Below, piece after piece: positions 16,375 through 24,760 of a DNA stretch of 36,749 nucleotides. The notes beneath the pieces were generated by a model. The model searched no databases and was not told the DNA's origin. It saw only the letters and a program-made list of their open reading frames with translations. Every line of letters starts with the position of its first letter. Position 1 is the stretch's first letter. This stretch comes from Vermiphilus sp. (GTDB lineage: Bacteria > Ratteibacteria > UBA8468 > B48-G9 > DTJG01): positions 1-36,749 of the forward strand of contig DYKA01000008.1 of assembly GCA_020722805.1 (NCBI GenBank). The letters run 5' to 3'. A program made the translations under genes and the position numbers.

Positions 16375-17118
16375 ATGAAAAAAAAGACTGCGGGCATCAT
16401 TCTTGCTGGCGGGAAAAGTTCCAGATACGGTGAAAAAAAGCACAAGTTTCTGGCCAGTTTTTCTGGAAAACCTTTAATTGTTAGAACGCTTGAAGCGATA
16501 ATACCTGTTGTTGACTGCACTGTCATTGTTACAAGTCCAGACAACTCAGAAACAAAAGAAACACTCAAGGGATTCCAGAATATCAGATATGCAATTCAAA
16601 AACAACCACTTGGAACCGGACATGCTCTCCTGTCCACTGATTATATATTTGAGAATACGGATTATACCCTGCTGGTTAGTTATGCCGACAAACCGCTTAT
16701 TACAACCAGAACCTTCAGGAAACTTGTTGTAGAACATGTTAAAAGTGGTGCAGACATCACAATTGCTACCGCTGTACTTCCCCTGCCCGGAAGCAAAGGA
16801 AGAATCATAAGAAAAAATGGGAAACTTACAGGGGTAATAGAAGCAAGGGACGCAGACCCTGAAATACTGAGAATAAAAGAGGTGAATGCCGGTTTTATCG
16901 TATGTGAGAGTCGCTCCATATACAAACAGTTGAGAAAAATAAGTAATAACAACGTGTCAAAGGAATATTACCTTACTGATGTCTATGCGGAGTATCTGAA
17001 GGATGGACTTTGCATTCATACCGTCAGAATCCAGCCAGAAGAAAGCTGTGATGTAAATACTCTTTCTGACCTGGAAAGAATTGATCAGTGGATAACATCT
17101 GTCAGAAAAGCAGAATGA
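16375..17118 (+). CDS. GlmU-type UDP-N-acetylglucosamine pyrophosphorylase domain protein
   Basis: 247 residues, a nucleotidyltransferase matching the N-terminal half of GlmU without the left-handed beta-helix acetyltransferase half. Visible are LAGGKSSRYGEKKHKF (nucleotide loop), KQPLGTGHALL, SYADKPLI, GRIIRKNGKLTGVIEARDAD, KEVNAGFIV and KEYYLTDV. The usual product is UDP-GlcNAc from UTP and GlcNAc-1-phosphate. It is first in a promoter-led run whose next four genes process UDP-GlcNAc-derived uronates, so a pathway-dedicated supply of UDP-GlcNAc is likely. Another sugar-1-phosphate substrate cannot be excluded. It overlaps the next gene by ATGA. Confidence 0.85.
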   Translation: MKKKTAGIILAGGKSSRYGEKKHKFLASFSGKPLIVRTLEAIIPVVDCTVIVTSPDNSETKETLKGFQNIRYAIQKQPLGTGHALLSTDYIFENTDYTLLVSYADKPLITTRTFRKLVVEHVKSGADITIATAVLPLPGSKGRIIRKNGKLTGVIEARDADPEILRIKEVNAGFIVCESRSIYKQLRKISNNNVSKEYYLTDVYAEYLKDGLCIHTVRIQPEESCDVNTLSDLERIDQWITSVRKAE

Positions 17119-18098
17119 ATAATGAAAAAAGAATAAGGGTTGGTGTTATTGGGGGCGGGTACTGGGGAAAGAACCTGATAAGAGTTTTCCATCAGGCTGG
17201 TGTTCTGCATGCCATATGCGACATAGACAAAAATCTCATTATAACGTATGAAAAACTCTATCCTGATGCAGACATATTTTCCAGTCCTGAAAAATTAATC
17301 AAGAGTTCTGAGATAGATGCTCTTGTTATTGCTACTCCTGCCTCAACACATTACAGTATTACAAAATCTGCCCTTGAAAACGGCAAGAATGTATTCTGTG
17401 AAAAACCCCTCGCCCTGACTGTCAAACAGGGAGAGGAACTTGTGAAGATTTCATCAGACAATAAACTCGTCTTGATGGTCGGCCACATCCTGCATTATCA
17501 TCCGGCTGTGGAAAAACTCAAGCAGGCGGTAAAACAGGGCGAACTCGGGAAGATTGAATACATTTATTCAAACCGTACCAATATCGGACGGATACGGCAT
17601 GAAGAAAACATTTTATGGAGTTTTGCGCCGCACGATATTTCCTTGATGCTTTCGCTCACTGGATCCCTGCCCGTTGAAGTATCATCGCACGGCGGCATAT
17701 TTCTGCCTCATAGTGTTGAGGATGTAACACTGACATTTTTTTCTTTTCAAAACAATATCAAAGCGCATATCTTTGTATCGTGGCTTAATCCTTTCAAGGA
17801 ACAAAAATTCGTTGTAATAGGAAACAGGAAAATGGCCGTCTTTGATGATACGGAGAAAGACAGGAAACTTGTTTTTTATCAGCACAGAATCAACTGGAAC
17901 AATAGCGAAATACCAACAATTGAAAAAGCAGAAGCAGAAGTTGCTAAAATTGAAAATGATGAGCCGTTAAGAAAGGAAGCAGAACACTTTATCAAGTGCG
18001 TGGAAAAGGGAGAAAAACCACACACTGATGGAAACGAAGCACTGAATGTTCTGAGAGTTCTGGAACAGGCAGAGAAATGTTTAAGGAGAAAAAGATGA
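17115..18098 (+). CDS. Gfo/Idh/MocA oxidoreductase, WbpB/WlbA-like
   Basis: 327 residues. N-terminal Rossmann GVIGGGYWGKN (about 9-19), IATPASTHY and the family motif VFCEKPLAL near 96-104. NRTNIGRIRHEENILW and FAPHDISLM match the UDP-GlcNAc-uronate 3-dehydrogenase type (WbpB in Pseudomonas, WlbA in Bordetella). That enzyme oxidises UDP-GlcNAcA at C3 for transamination by the WbpE-type enzyme two genes downstream. The start at ATG 17115 gives an ATGA overlap; a GTG at 17088 would add nine residues in the upstream gene. The gene order B-D-E-I follows and supports the assignment. The WbpA-type UDP-GlcNAc 6-dehydrogenase that must feed it is not in the window. Confidence 0.88.
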   Translation: MNNEKRIRVGVIGGGYWGKNLIRVFHQAGVLHAICDIDKNLIITYEKLYPDADIFSSPEKLIKSSEIDALVIATPASTHYSITKSALENGKNVFCEKPLALTVKQGEELVKISSDNKLVLMVGHILHYHPAVEKLKQAVKQGELGKIEYIYSNRTNIGRIRHEENILWSFAPHDISLMLSLTGSLPVEVSSHGGIFLPHSVEDVTLTFFSFQNNIKAHIFVSWLNPFKEQKFVVIGNRKMAVFDDTEKDRKLVFYQHRINWNNSEIPTIEKAEAEVAKIENDEPLRKEAEHFIKCVEKGEKPHTDGNEALNVLRVLEQAEKCLRRKR

Positions 18099-18679
18099 AT
18101 GATTATTTTGTTCACGAATCATCCTATGTTGACGATAATGTTGTAATCGGGAAAGGAACAAGGATATGGCATTTCTGTCATATACTTTCAAGAACCAAAA
18201 TAGGCAATAATTGTGTAATTGGACAGAATGTAATGATAGGACCTGATGTCGTGATTGGAAACAACTGCAAGATACAGAATAATGTTTCTATCTACAAAGG
18301 GGTGCTTCTTGAAGACGATGTATTTTGTGGCCCATCATGCGTTTTCACCAATGTGATAAATCCGAGAGCATTTATAGAAAGAAAAAATGAATTTAAAAAT
18401 ACCATTGTCAGAAAAGGTGCTACCATAGGCGCCAACGCCACAATTGTCTGTGGCAATACAATTGGTAGATACAGCCTTATAGGTGCAGGGGCAGTGGTCA
18501 CCCATGATGTTGTTGATTACGCACTTATGGTGGGCGTACCTGCAAGAAGGATTGGCTGGGTTTGTAAGTGTGGAACAACTCTTGGCGGAAAAGACCCTGT
18601 TCTTATCTGTAAACACTGTGGAAATCAATATATTTTTAAGGAAAATACTCTGAAAGAAATTGTTAGAGAACAGGAGTGA
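18095..18679 (+). CDS. Hexapeptide-repeat N-acetyltransferase, WbpD/WlbB-like
   Basis: 194 residues. Left-handed beta-helix hexapeptides run from about residue 10 to 150 (VVIGKG, KIGNNC, VVIGNN, IGANAT, IGAGAV). VTHDVVDYALMVGVPARRIGWVCKCG leads to a C-terminal zinc-ribbon-like CKC plus CKHC pair, common in this family. Predicted to acetylate the 3-amino group of UDP-GlcNAc3NA, giving UDP-2,3-diacetamido-2,3-dideoxy-glucuronate. AAGGAG at 18082-18087 places the start at ATG 18095, overlapping the upstream stop, rather than at ATG 18077. It lies between the predicted dehydrogenase and aminotransferase of the same pathway. Confidence 0.88.
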   Translation: MNDYFVHESSYVDDNVVIGKGTRIWHFCHILSRTKIGNNCVIGQNVMIGPDVVIGNNCKIQNNVSIYKGVLLEDDVFCGPSCVFTNVINPRAFIERKNEFKNTIVRKGATIGANATIVCGNTIGRYSLIGAGAVVTHDVVDYALMVGVPARRIGWVCKCGTTLGGKDPVLICKHCGNQYIFKENTLKEIVREQE

Positions 18680-18681
18680 TA

Positions 18682-19824
18682 ATGAACATTGCAATGCTTG
18701 ACTTAAGACGTGAATATCTTTATATGAAGAATAATATTGATGCGGCCATTGAGAGGTGTCTTGAGCATCAATCATGGATACTGGGACCCGAAGTAAAAGA
18801 ATTTGAAAAAAAATGCGCCGAATTTCTTGGGGTTAAACACTGCATTGGTTGTTCTTCAGGAACAGACGCTCTTGTTATTGCTCTTCGCGCAATTGCCATA
18901 AACAACGGGAAAGAATTTTTTACTCCTGATGAAGAAATACTTACAACCCCTTTTACTTTCACTGCGACAGGTGATGCAATACTAAGAAGCGGCGCCACGC
19001 CTGTATTTATAGACATAAACCCTGAAGATTTCAATGTCAGCATTGATGCGGTACTCAGGTATCTCAGGTTAAACGGGAAAAAAGTGAAAATAATTTTACC
19101 TGTGCATTTATACGGTTCTCCCTGCAGTATGGATGCTATTTCTGAAATTGCATCCAGTTATAATATTTTCGTCGTTGAAGATGTTGCCCAGGCATTCGGT
19201 GCCAGGTGGAAAGATAAGAAACTCGGAACAATAGGTCATACGGGGGCGTTCAGTTTTTTCCCGAGCAAGAACCTTGGTGGATTTGGAGACGGCGGAATGC
19301 TATCAACAAATGATGATCATCTTGCAGAAATAATGAGAACCCTTACAAAGCATGGAGGAAAAGACAAGTATAATGTTGACCATATTGGTTATAATGCCCG
19401 GCTTGATACTCTTCAGGCGGCAGTTCTGCTCGCAAAGATGAAATATACTGATGAATTCAACAGCAGAAGAGTAATGATTGCAAGAAGATATAACGAGCAG
19501 CTGCACGAAATAAAAGAGATTGAATTGCCCGCTATCCATGAAGGAAGTGTTTTTCATCAATATACAATAAGGATCAAAAATGGCAGAAGAACCCGGCTGC
19601 AGGAATTCCTGAAGCAGAAGGGAATTGCAACAATGGTTTATTATCCATTCTGCCTGCATCAGATGAAAGTTTTTCAGGGTAGGTCAAAAACTTTCGGAAA
19701 TCTTTCAGAAGCAGAAAAGGCATCAAGAGAGGTACTTAGCATCCCGATTGAACCGCTTATGACAGAGCAAGAGCAACACTACGTAATATCAAGTATAAAA
19801 GAATTTTTTCTTCCAAATGGATAG
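18682..19824 (+). CDS. DegT/DnrJ/EryC1 aminotransferase, WbpE-like
   Basis: PLP enzyme, 380 residues. Visible are GCSSGTDALVIAL (cofactor phosphate site), TPFTFTATGDAI, VEDVAQAFGARW, and FSFFPSKNLGGFGDGGM with the Schiff-base lysine. YNARLDTLQAAVL is also family-typical. In this gene order it should transfer an amino group from glutamate to the 3-keto sugar made by the WbpB-like enzyme. CAGGAG at 18671-18676 favours ATG 18682 over GTG 18676. The last eight bases overlap the epimerase gene. A different keto-sugar specificity is possible, but the flanking B, D and I genes make this the most economical reading. Confidence 0.9.
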   Translation: MNIAMLDLRREYLYMKNNIDAAIERCLEHQSWILGPEVKEFEKKCAEFLGVKHCIGCSSGTDALVIALRAIAINNGKEFFTPDEEILTTPFTFTATGDAILRSGATPVFIDINPEDFNVSIDAVLRYLRLNGKKVKIILPVHLYGSPCSMDAISEIASSYNIFVVEDVAQAFGARWKDKKLGTIGHTGAFSFFPSKNLGGFGDGGMLSTNDDHLAEIMRTLTKHGGKDKYNVDHIGYNARLDTLQAAVLLAKMKYTDEFNSRRVMIARRYNEQLHEIKEIELPAIHEGSVFHQYTIRIKNGRRTRLQEFLKQKGIATMVYYPFCLHQMKVFQGRSKTFGNLSEAEKASREVLSIPIEPLMTEQEQHYVISSIKEFFLPNG

Positions 19825-20941
19825 GTTCAGAATATTTTCCATTACAGGCGCAAGACCTCAATTTATCAAACTTGCCGCAATAACAAGACAGTTATATTGC
19901 TCTGAACTGCATAAGAAGATTGAACACAGGATACTTCATACCGGACAGCACTACGACTGTGAGATGTCAGAAATCTTTTTTCAGCAGCTGAAAATACCCA
20001 GACCCGATTACAATCTTGGAGTAGGTTCCCACAGCCCGGCAAAACAGATAGGTTTGATGATGAGCGGTATTGAAAAAATCTTTGTCAAAGAAAAACCAGA
20101 TCTTGTTATCGTATATGGAGATACCAATTCTACCCTTGCAGGTGCTATAACTTCTGTGCATCTGGGTATTCCTGTTGCACATGTTGAAGCAGGCTTAAGA
20201 AGTTTTAGAATGGATATGCCGGAAGAAATCAACAGGGTTCTGAGCGATAGGATTTCCACACTTTTGTTTTGTCCCACAAAAACTGCCGTGAAAAATTTAA
20301 AAAAAGAGGGTATTACAGAAAATGTCTGGATGGTGGGGGATATCATGTATGACATCTTTTTACATGCTCAAAAGTACCTGAACAACACAGAAATTTTAAA
20401 CAACTATAACCTGTCTCCAAAAAATTATCTTCTCTTAACCATCCATAGAAAGGAAAATACAGATGATCCCCGGTCTCTAATAAGAGTACTTGATGTGCTG
20501 GAACAGTCAGAAGAAAAAACTATCTTTCTGCTTCATCCGAGAACAGAAAAATTCTTAAAAGGAGTGAGGCAATTCAGATTTGAAAGATACAGGAAACTGA
20601 TGTTTTCAAAACCGGTTGGATATATTGATATGCTCATCCTTGAAAAAAACGCAAAAAAAATCATCACAGACAGTGGCGGGGTCCAGAAAGAGGCATTCTG
20701 GTTTAATGTTCCCTGCATTGTATTAAGAGAAGAAACAGAGTGGAAGGAACTGCTATTCTGGCGGCATTTTCATCTTGTCGGCAATAATGTTGTCAGATTG
20801 CAAAATTCCATAAAATCTGCCTGCAGAATCAATAAACAAAAAACCTGGACCCCTGGAAAGGGTAATACATCATTGCTGATTCTGGAAAAAATCACTAGAT
20901 GGCTGTGCTGGAAATCATCATGCACAAAAGGCCTTGAATAA
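19817..20941 (+). CDS. Non-hydrolysing UDP-GlcNAc 2-epimerase family, WbpI-like
   Basis: 374 residues, GT-B-like epimerase fold. Motifs seen: TGARPQFIKLA (about 10-20), HTGQHYD, VYGDTNSTLAGA, HVEAGLRSF, MPEEINRVL, TIHRKENTD and ITDSGGVQKEA near 288-298. The family inverts C2 of UDP-GlcNAc or of its uronate derivatives. As the last of a B-D-E-I run it is predicted to give UDP-2,3-diacetamido-2,3-dideoxy-mannuronate, the WbpI product. UDP-ManNAc formation (WecB) is the alternative. The C-terminal 30 residues after the last motif are unusually Trp, Lys and Cys-rich and may be local. Its stop shares one base with the next start (TAATG). Confidence 0.9.
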   Translation: MDRFRIFSITGARPQFIKLAAITRQLYCSELHKKIEHRILHTGQHYDCEMSEIFFQQLKIPRPDYNLGVGSHSPAKQIGLMMSGIEKIFVKEKPDLVIVYGDTNSTLAGAITSVHLGIPVAHVEAGLRSFRMDMPEEINRVLSDRISTLLFCPTKTAVKNLKKEGITENVWMVGDIMYDIFLHAQKYLNNTEILNNYNLSPKNYLLLTIHRKENTDDPRSLIRVLDVLEQSEEKTIFLLHPRTEKFLKGVRQFRFERYRKLMFSKPVGYIDMLILEKNAKKIITDSGGVQKEAFWFNVPCIVLREETEWKELLFWRHFHLVGNNVVRLQNSIKSACRINKQKTWTPGKGNTSLLILEKITRWLCWKSSCTKGLE

Positions 20942-22134
20942 TGAATATTGGAATGATACTCGACGGTGAATATCCTCCAGACATAAGGGTTGAAAAGGAA
21001 TGCAGCGCTTTATCAAAAAACGGATTAAATATTTTTGTTCTCTCCTGCATCAAGGGACAAAAACCATATATAAAAATAGAAAAAAAATATAAAAATGCAA
21101 CTGTTTGTTATACTGCATTTGATTATCCTGATAAAATAAGAAAAATCTTAAGAAGACGCACACTCCTTCAACGAAAAATACTCCAATTTATAGATGACTA
21201 TAAAATTGATGTGATTCACGCTCATGATTTGCCTGTGGCTAATGCTGCTTTGAAACCAGCAAGAATAAAAAAAATTCTACTTGTTTCAGACTTGCATGAA
21301 AATTATCCGTATTGCCAGATAATAGGCAGAAGAAAAAGTATACTGAAATTCAAAAGGTGGTTTAGAATTGAAAAAAGGGTTGTGCGCAAGTCTAACTTTG
21401 TTATTACAACCTGTGATGAAATGAAAAAAAGAATTGTTTATGACCACAGTATTAACCCACGAAAGATCATTGTGGTTTCAAATGTGTACGGGGATGAATT
21501 TGAAAATATAAAGGTTGATGAGTCCATAGTGAATAAATATAAGAATAGAAAAATGTTTCTGTATGCCGGTGTAATAAATACAAGAAAGGGATGCAAAACA
21601 TTGATAGAGGCGGCATGTTATCTCAAACAGTATCCTGAAATTTTGTTGTGCCTTGTTGGTGTTTCAAAAATAGATGAGAAAATAAGAAAACTTCAGGATA
21701 TGGTGTCTTGCAGAAAAATTGAGAATCAGGTTGAGTTTGTTCAGTGGCAGCCGTCCGACAGAATTTATTCGTATATTATGGCAAGTCATGCTTGTATTGT
21801 GCCCTTTGAAAGAAATATTCAGAATGACTGTTCTTCTCCTCACAAACTCTTTCAGTATATGGCATGCGGAAAGCCAGTAATTGTTTCTGACTGCCCTTCA
21901 ATAGCAAATATTGTAAAAAAGAATAACTGCGGGCTTGTTTTTGAAGGCGGAAACAGCAGGGACCTTGCAGAAAAAATGCTTGTTCTTTATAAGAACAGCC
22001 ATATGTGTAGTGTAATGGGGAAGAATGGCAGGGATATGGTGGAACACAGATACAACTTCAAAGTTGAGGGTGAAAAACTGTTCAATCTGTACAGGAAAAT
22101 GGTTCATTCCCTGTGTTATAATAAGAAAGAATAG
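20941..22134 (+). CDS. Glycosyltransferase family 4
   Basis: 397 residues, GT-B. Acceptor domain starts MILDGEYPPDIRVEKECSAL and has VIHAHDLPVANAAL and VSDLHENYPY, features of GT4 proteins using UDP-linked amino sugars or uronates. The donor domain has VVSNVYGDEF, FLYAGVINTRKGCKTLIEA, LVGVSKIDEKI and CSSPHKLFQYMACGKPVIVSDCPS. Directly after the WbpI-like gene, it is a candidate for transferring the diacetamido-mannuronate residue, but that is inference from position. The reading frame is visibly more A/T-rich than its neighbours, with long A runs around 21060-21190, suggesting it came in separately. Confidence 0.88.
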   Translation: MNIGMILDGEYPPDIRVEKECSALSKNGLNIFVLSCIKGQKPYIKIEKKYKNATVCYTAFDYPDKIRKILRRRTLLQRKILQFIDDYKIDVIHAHDLPVANAALKPARIKKILLVSDLHENYPYCQIIGRRKSILKFKRWFRIEKRVVRKSNFVITTCDEMKKRIVYDHSINPRKIIVVSNVYGDEFENIKVDESIVNKYKNRKMFLYAGVINTRKGCKTLIEAACYLKQYPEILLCLVGVSKIDEKIRKLQDMVSCRKIENQVEFVQWQPSDRIYSYIMASHACIVPFERNIQNDCSSPHKLFQYMACGKPVIVSDCPSIANIVKKNNCGLVFEGGNSRDLAEKMLVLYKNSHMCSVMGKNGRDMVEHRYNFKVEGEKLFNLYRKMVHSLCYNKKE

Positions 22135-22159
22135 AAACCTTGGTGAAACAGGACGGCAT

Positions 22160-23122
22160 ATGATAAAAGGAAAAAAATTTTTCATCACAGGCGGTGCAGG
22201 ATTCATTGCAACAAATCTGATAAAACAGATAATTTCTCACAACAAGATTACTGTCTATGACAACCTGTCAAGAAATTCACTTGCTCGTTCAGAATTGTGG
22301 AATCATCAGAATTTGAATGTTATCAAAGGTGATATACTTGACTACGAACTTCTGAAAAAAAGTATTCCTGAAGACACAAACATAATAATTCACATGGCAG
22401 CGATCGCCGGTGTTGACACTGTTATTAAAAATCCTGTTGCGACAATGAAAGTTAATATGATTGGAACTTACAATATATTACAGGTATTATCTGAATTGGA
22501 TATTATCAGTAAACTTGAAAGATTCATAAACTTTTCTACAAGCGAGGTTTTTGGGATAAACGCATTCAGGGTGAGTGAACTATCTTCAACAAATCTGGAA
22601 CCAGTTGGAGAAGCAAGATGGACATATTCCATAAGCAAACTCTGCGGGGAACATCTTGCATACAGTTTTCACAAACAGTATGGACTCGCGAGCACAATAA
22701 TCAGACCATTTAATGTTTATGGACCAGGACAGGTGGGAGAAGGTGCCATACATCATTTTATAACAAGAGCAATAAAAAACGAACCGGTTATTATTCACGG
22801 AGACGGTGATCAAATAAGGTCCTGGTGCTACATAGACGATATGGTGAAAGGAATAATACTGTGTATGGAAAACAATCGTGCACCCGGGGAAATTTTCAAT
22901 ATAGGTAATCCAAAAGGAACAATCACAATATTGAATCTTGCAGAAAAAATAATACAAATCGCCGGATCGTCTTCTGAAATTGTTCACGTGCCCAAACCAT
23001 ATATTGATGTTGAATTGCGTATACCAAATATTGAAAAAGCCAAGCGATTACTGGGTTTTGAACCCGAAATAGAACTTAATGAAGGAATAGAAAGAACCAT
23101 CAAGTGGTACAGAGAGAACTGA
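22160..23122 (+). CDS. NAD-dependent epimerase/dehydratase (extended SDR)
   Basis: 320 residues. Rossmann motif FITGGAGFIATNL near residues 8-20, HMAAIAGVD, NFSTSEVFG and the catalytic WTYSISKLCGEH (Tyr-x3-Lys), then RPFNVYGPGQ. It belongs with nucleotide-sugar 4-epimerases, 4,6-dehydratases and ArnA-like decarboxylases. The segment EPVGEARWTYSISK is closest in style to ArnA/UDP-glucuronate-type members, but I cannot name the substrate. The next two genes are an aminotransferase and an acyltransferase, so a keto-sugar product for amination and acylation is likely. The start at ATG 22160 fits a GGA-containing site; the longer frame from 22025 runs inside the GT4 gene and is rejected. Confidence 0.87.
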   Translation: MIKGKKFFITGGAGFIATNLIKQIISHNKITVYDNLSRNSLARSELWNHQNLNVIKGDILDYELLKKSIPEDTNIIIHMAAIAGVDTVIKNPVATMKVNMIGTYNILQVLSELDIISKLERFINFSTSEVFGINAFRVSELSSTNLEPVGEARWTYSISKLCGEHLAYSFHKQYGLASTIIRPFNVYGPGQVGEGAIHHFITRAIKNEPVIIHGDGDQIRSWCYIDDMVKGIILCMENNRAPGEIFNIGNPKGTITILNLAEKIIQIAGSSSEIVHVPKPYIDVELRIPNIEKAKRLLGFEPEIELNEGIERTIKWYREN

Positions 23123-23129
23123 AACTTCC

Positions 23130-24251
23130 ATGAAAGATATGATGAGACTTTCGAGGCCATTGATAAAAAACAGAGTGGAATTTTTCAGAATGTTGAATGA
23201 AATTCTGGATACCGGTTTTTTGACGCAGGGGAAATATGTCACACTGTTTGAAAACAAGATTGCCGAATACCTGCGGATAAAATACGCAGTGGCAGTGAGC
23301 TCGGGCACAGCCGCACTGCATCTTTCTCTCGCAGCAGTGGGGTTGCAGGAGAAAGACGAGGTCATTATCCCTGCCTATACATTTCCAGCCACTGCAAACA
23401 TAGTTGAAATGCTCAAAGCAAAACCAGTATTTGTGGATGTTGATCCATTTACATTTAACATTGACGCAGGAAAGATTGAAAAAAAGATAACTCCCAGGAC
23501 AAAAGCAATCATCCCGGTACATCTTTTCGGTAATCCTGCTGATATGGACCCCATTATGAAGATAGCACAGAAACATAACCTGGCAGTGATTGAGGATGCT
23601 GCAGGTGCTTTCGGCTCGTCGTACAGAAATAAAAAGTGCGGAACTATAGGGAACATCGGCTGCTTCAGTTTTCACCCGAGAAAAATCATTACAACATTTG
23701 AGGGCGGTATGATTGTAACAGATGACAACCTGATAAACCAGAAACTTCGCATACTTAGAAATCATGGACTGAAATCTGATGGAATATTTTCAAATCTTCT
23801 GGAGTGCGGCTATAACTACAGGATGAGTGAAGTTCAAGCAGCACTGGGAATTATTCAAATGGATATGTTTCAGGATATTGTTAGGAAACGCAAAGATCTT
23901 TTCAATATCTATGCCAGCCTTCTTATGAAAATCCCTGAGGTATTCATGCAAAAATGTTTACCTGACTCTGACCCGGTGTGGCAGGCTCTTGTGATCTATT
24001 TGCAAAATGCACATTCTCGTGAAATAATACGCTTACTGCGCGCCAGCAGAATTGAAGCGAATATCGGCACCTATGCGCTTCATCTAACTGACTATTACCG
24101 GACAAGATACAGGAATACCCGGTATCCTGTTGCACACCAATTATATGAAAGATGTGTCGCATTACCTTTTTATAATGAAATGACGCTGTCTGAAATGAAA
24201 CAGGTTGTAAAAACACTGAAAGAAAAGATATATGAAGTTCAAACCACATAA
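23130..24251 (+). CDS. DegT/DnrJ/EryC1 sugar aminotransferase
   Basis: PLP enzyme, 373 residues, the second of its family here. Motifs: AVSSGTAALHLSLAAVG, VIIPAYTFPATANIV, IEDAAGAFGSSY and CFSFHPRKIITTFEGGM carrying the Schiff-base lysine, then YNYRMSEVQAALG. It is clearly distinct from the WbpE-like paralog at 18682; the SFHPRK form is typical of 4-keto sugar aminotransferases. With the SDR before it and a hexapeptide transferase overlapping its end it makes a second amino-sugar set. The product is probably a 4-amino-4-deoxy sugar, but this is inference. ATGs at 23139 and 23142 are alternative starts. Confidence 0.88.
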   Translation: MKDMMRLSRPLIKNRVEFFRMLNEILDTGFLTQGKYVTLFENKIAEYLRIKYAVAVSSGTAALHLSLAAVGLQEKDEVIIPAYTFPATANIVEMLKAKPVFVDVDPFTFNIDAGKIEKKITPRTKAIIPVHLFGNPADMDPIMKIAQKHNLAVIEDAAGAFGSSYRNKKCGTIGNIGCFSFHPRKIITTFEGGMIVTDDNLINQKLRILRNHGLKSDGIFSNLLECGYNYRMSEVQAALGIIQMDMFQDIVRKRKDLFNIYASLLMKIPEVFMQKCLPDSDPVWQALVIYLQNAHSREIIRLLRASRIEANIGTYALHLTDYYRTRYRNTRYPVAHQLYERCVALPFYNEMTLSEMKQVVKTLKEKIYEVQTT

Positions 24252-24756
24252 GATTAACGCAAGCCATGGAACAGGCAGGTTCAGGTTAAAGGACTTTGGG
24301 TCTCTGGGCGCAAATGTTATCTTTGAAAAAGGAGTACTTGTTTTCCATCCGAAAAACATTGAAATCGGAAACAATGTCTATATAGGCCACTATACGATTC
24401 TGAAGGGTTATCATAAAAACAAAATGATAATAGGCGACCACACCTGGATAGGACAGCACTGCTTCCTTCACAGTGCCGGTGGATTGTTTGTTGGAAGAGG
24501 AGTTGGTATAGGACCAGGAGTCATAATACTGAGCTCACAGCACGAAATCATAAATCGCGATCTACCCGTGTATTTCAATCCTTTGAAGTTTGAAAAAGTG
24601 ATACTGGGAGATGGATGCGATATAGGCGCTGGAGCAATAATCCTGCCCGGAGTTGAAATTGGCAGAGGATCTGTAATAGGTGCTGGCGCTGTAGTAACAG
24701 ATAATGTTCCTGATTATGAAATATGGGCAGGGGTTCCTGCAAGAAAAATCAAATAG
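24232..24756 (+). CDS. Hexapeptide-repeat acyltransferase
   Basis: 174 residues of left-handed beta-helix: IEIGNNVYIGHY, MIIGDHTWIGQH, LFVGRGVGIGPG, VILGDGCDIGAGA, VEIGRGSVIGAGA, ending in VTDNVPDYEIWAGVPARKI. The SSQHE segment in the loop holds the usual catalytic His. It could N-acetylate the amino group installed by the preceding aminotransferase, whose end it overlaps by 20 bases, or O-acetylate the glycan. The cysE/wcaF/lacA-like family does not distinguish these. It lacks the C-terminal zinc ribbon of the WbpD-like paralog. Cytosolic by sequence. Confidence 0.88.
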   Translation: MKFKPHKINASHGTGRFRLKDFGSLGANVIFEKGVLVFHPKNIEIGNNVYIGHYTILKGYHKNKMIIGDHTWIGQHCFLHSAGGLFVGRGVGIGPGVIILSSQHEIINRDLPVYFNPLKFEKVILGDGCDIGAGAIILPGVEIGRGSVIGAGAVVTDNVPDYEIWAGVPARKIK

Positions 24757-24760
24757 AATA

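Noticed and set aside
22117-22122. TATAAT as an internal promoter before the SDR gene
   Set aside because: No acceptable -35 box 15-19 bases upstream, and it lies in the A/T-rich end of the GT4 coding region.
22025-22159. N-terminal extension of the SDR
   Set aside because: These codons lie inside the GT4 gene; the Rossmann motif starts just after ATG 22160, which has its own ribosome-site-like sequence.
23100-23765. 221-residue minus-strand ORF
   Set aside because: Antisense to the aminotransferase at 23130, with Cys/His-rich random-looking sequence and no family features.
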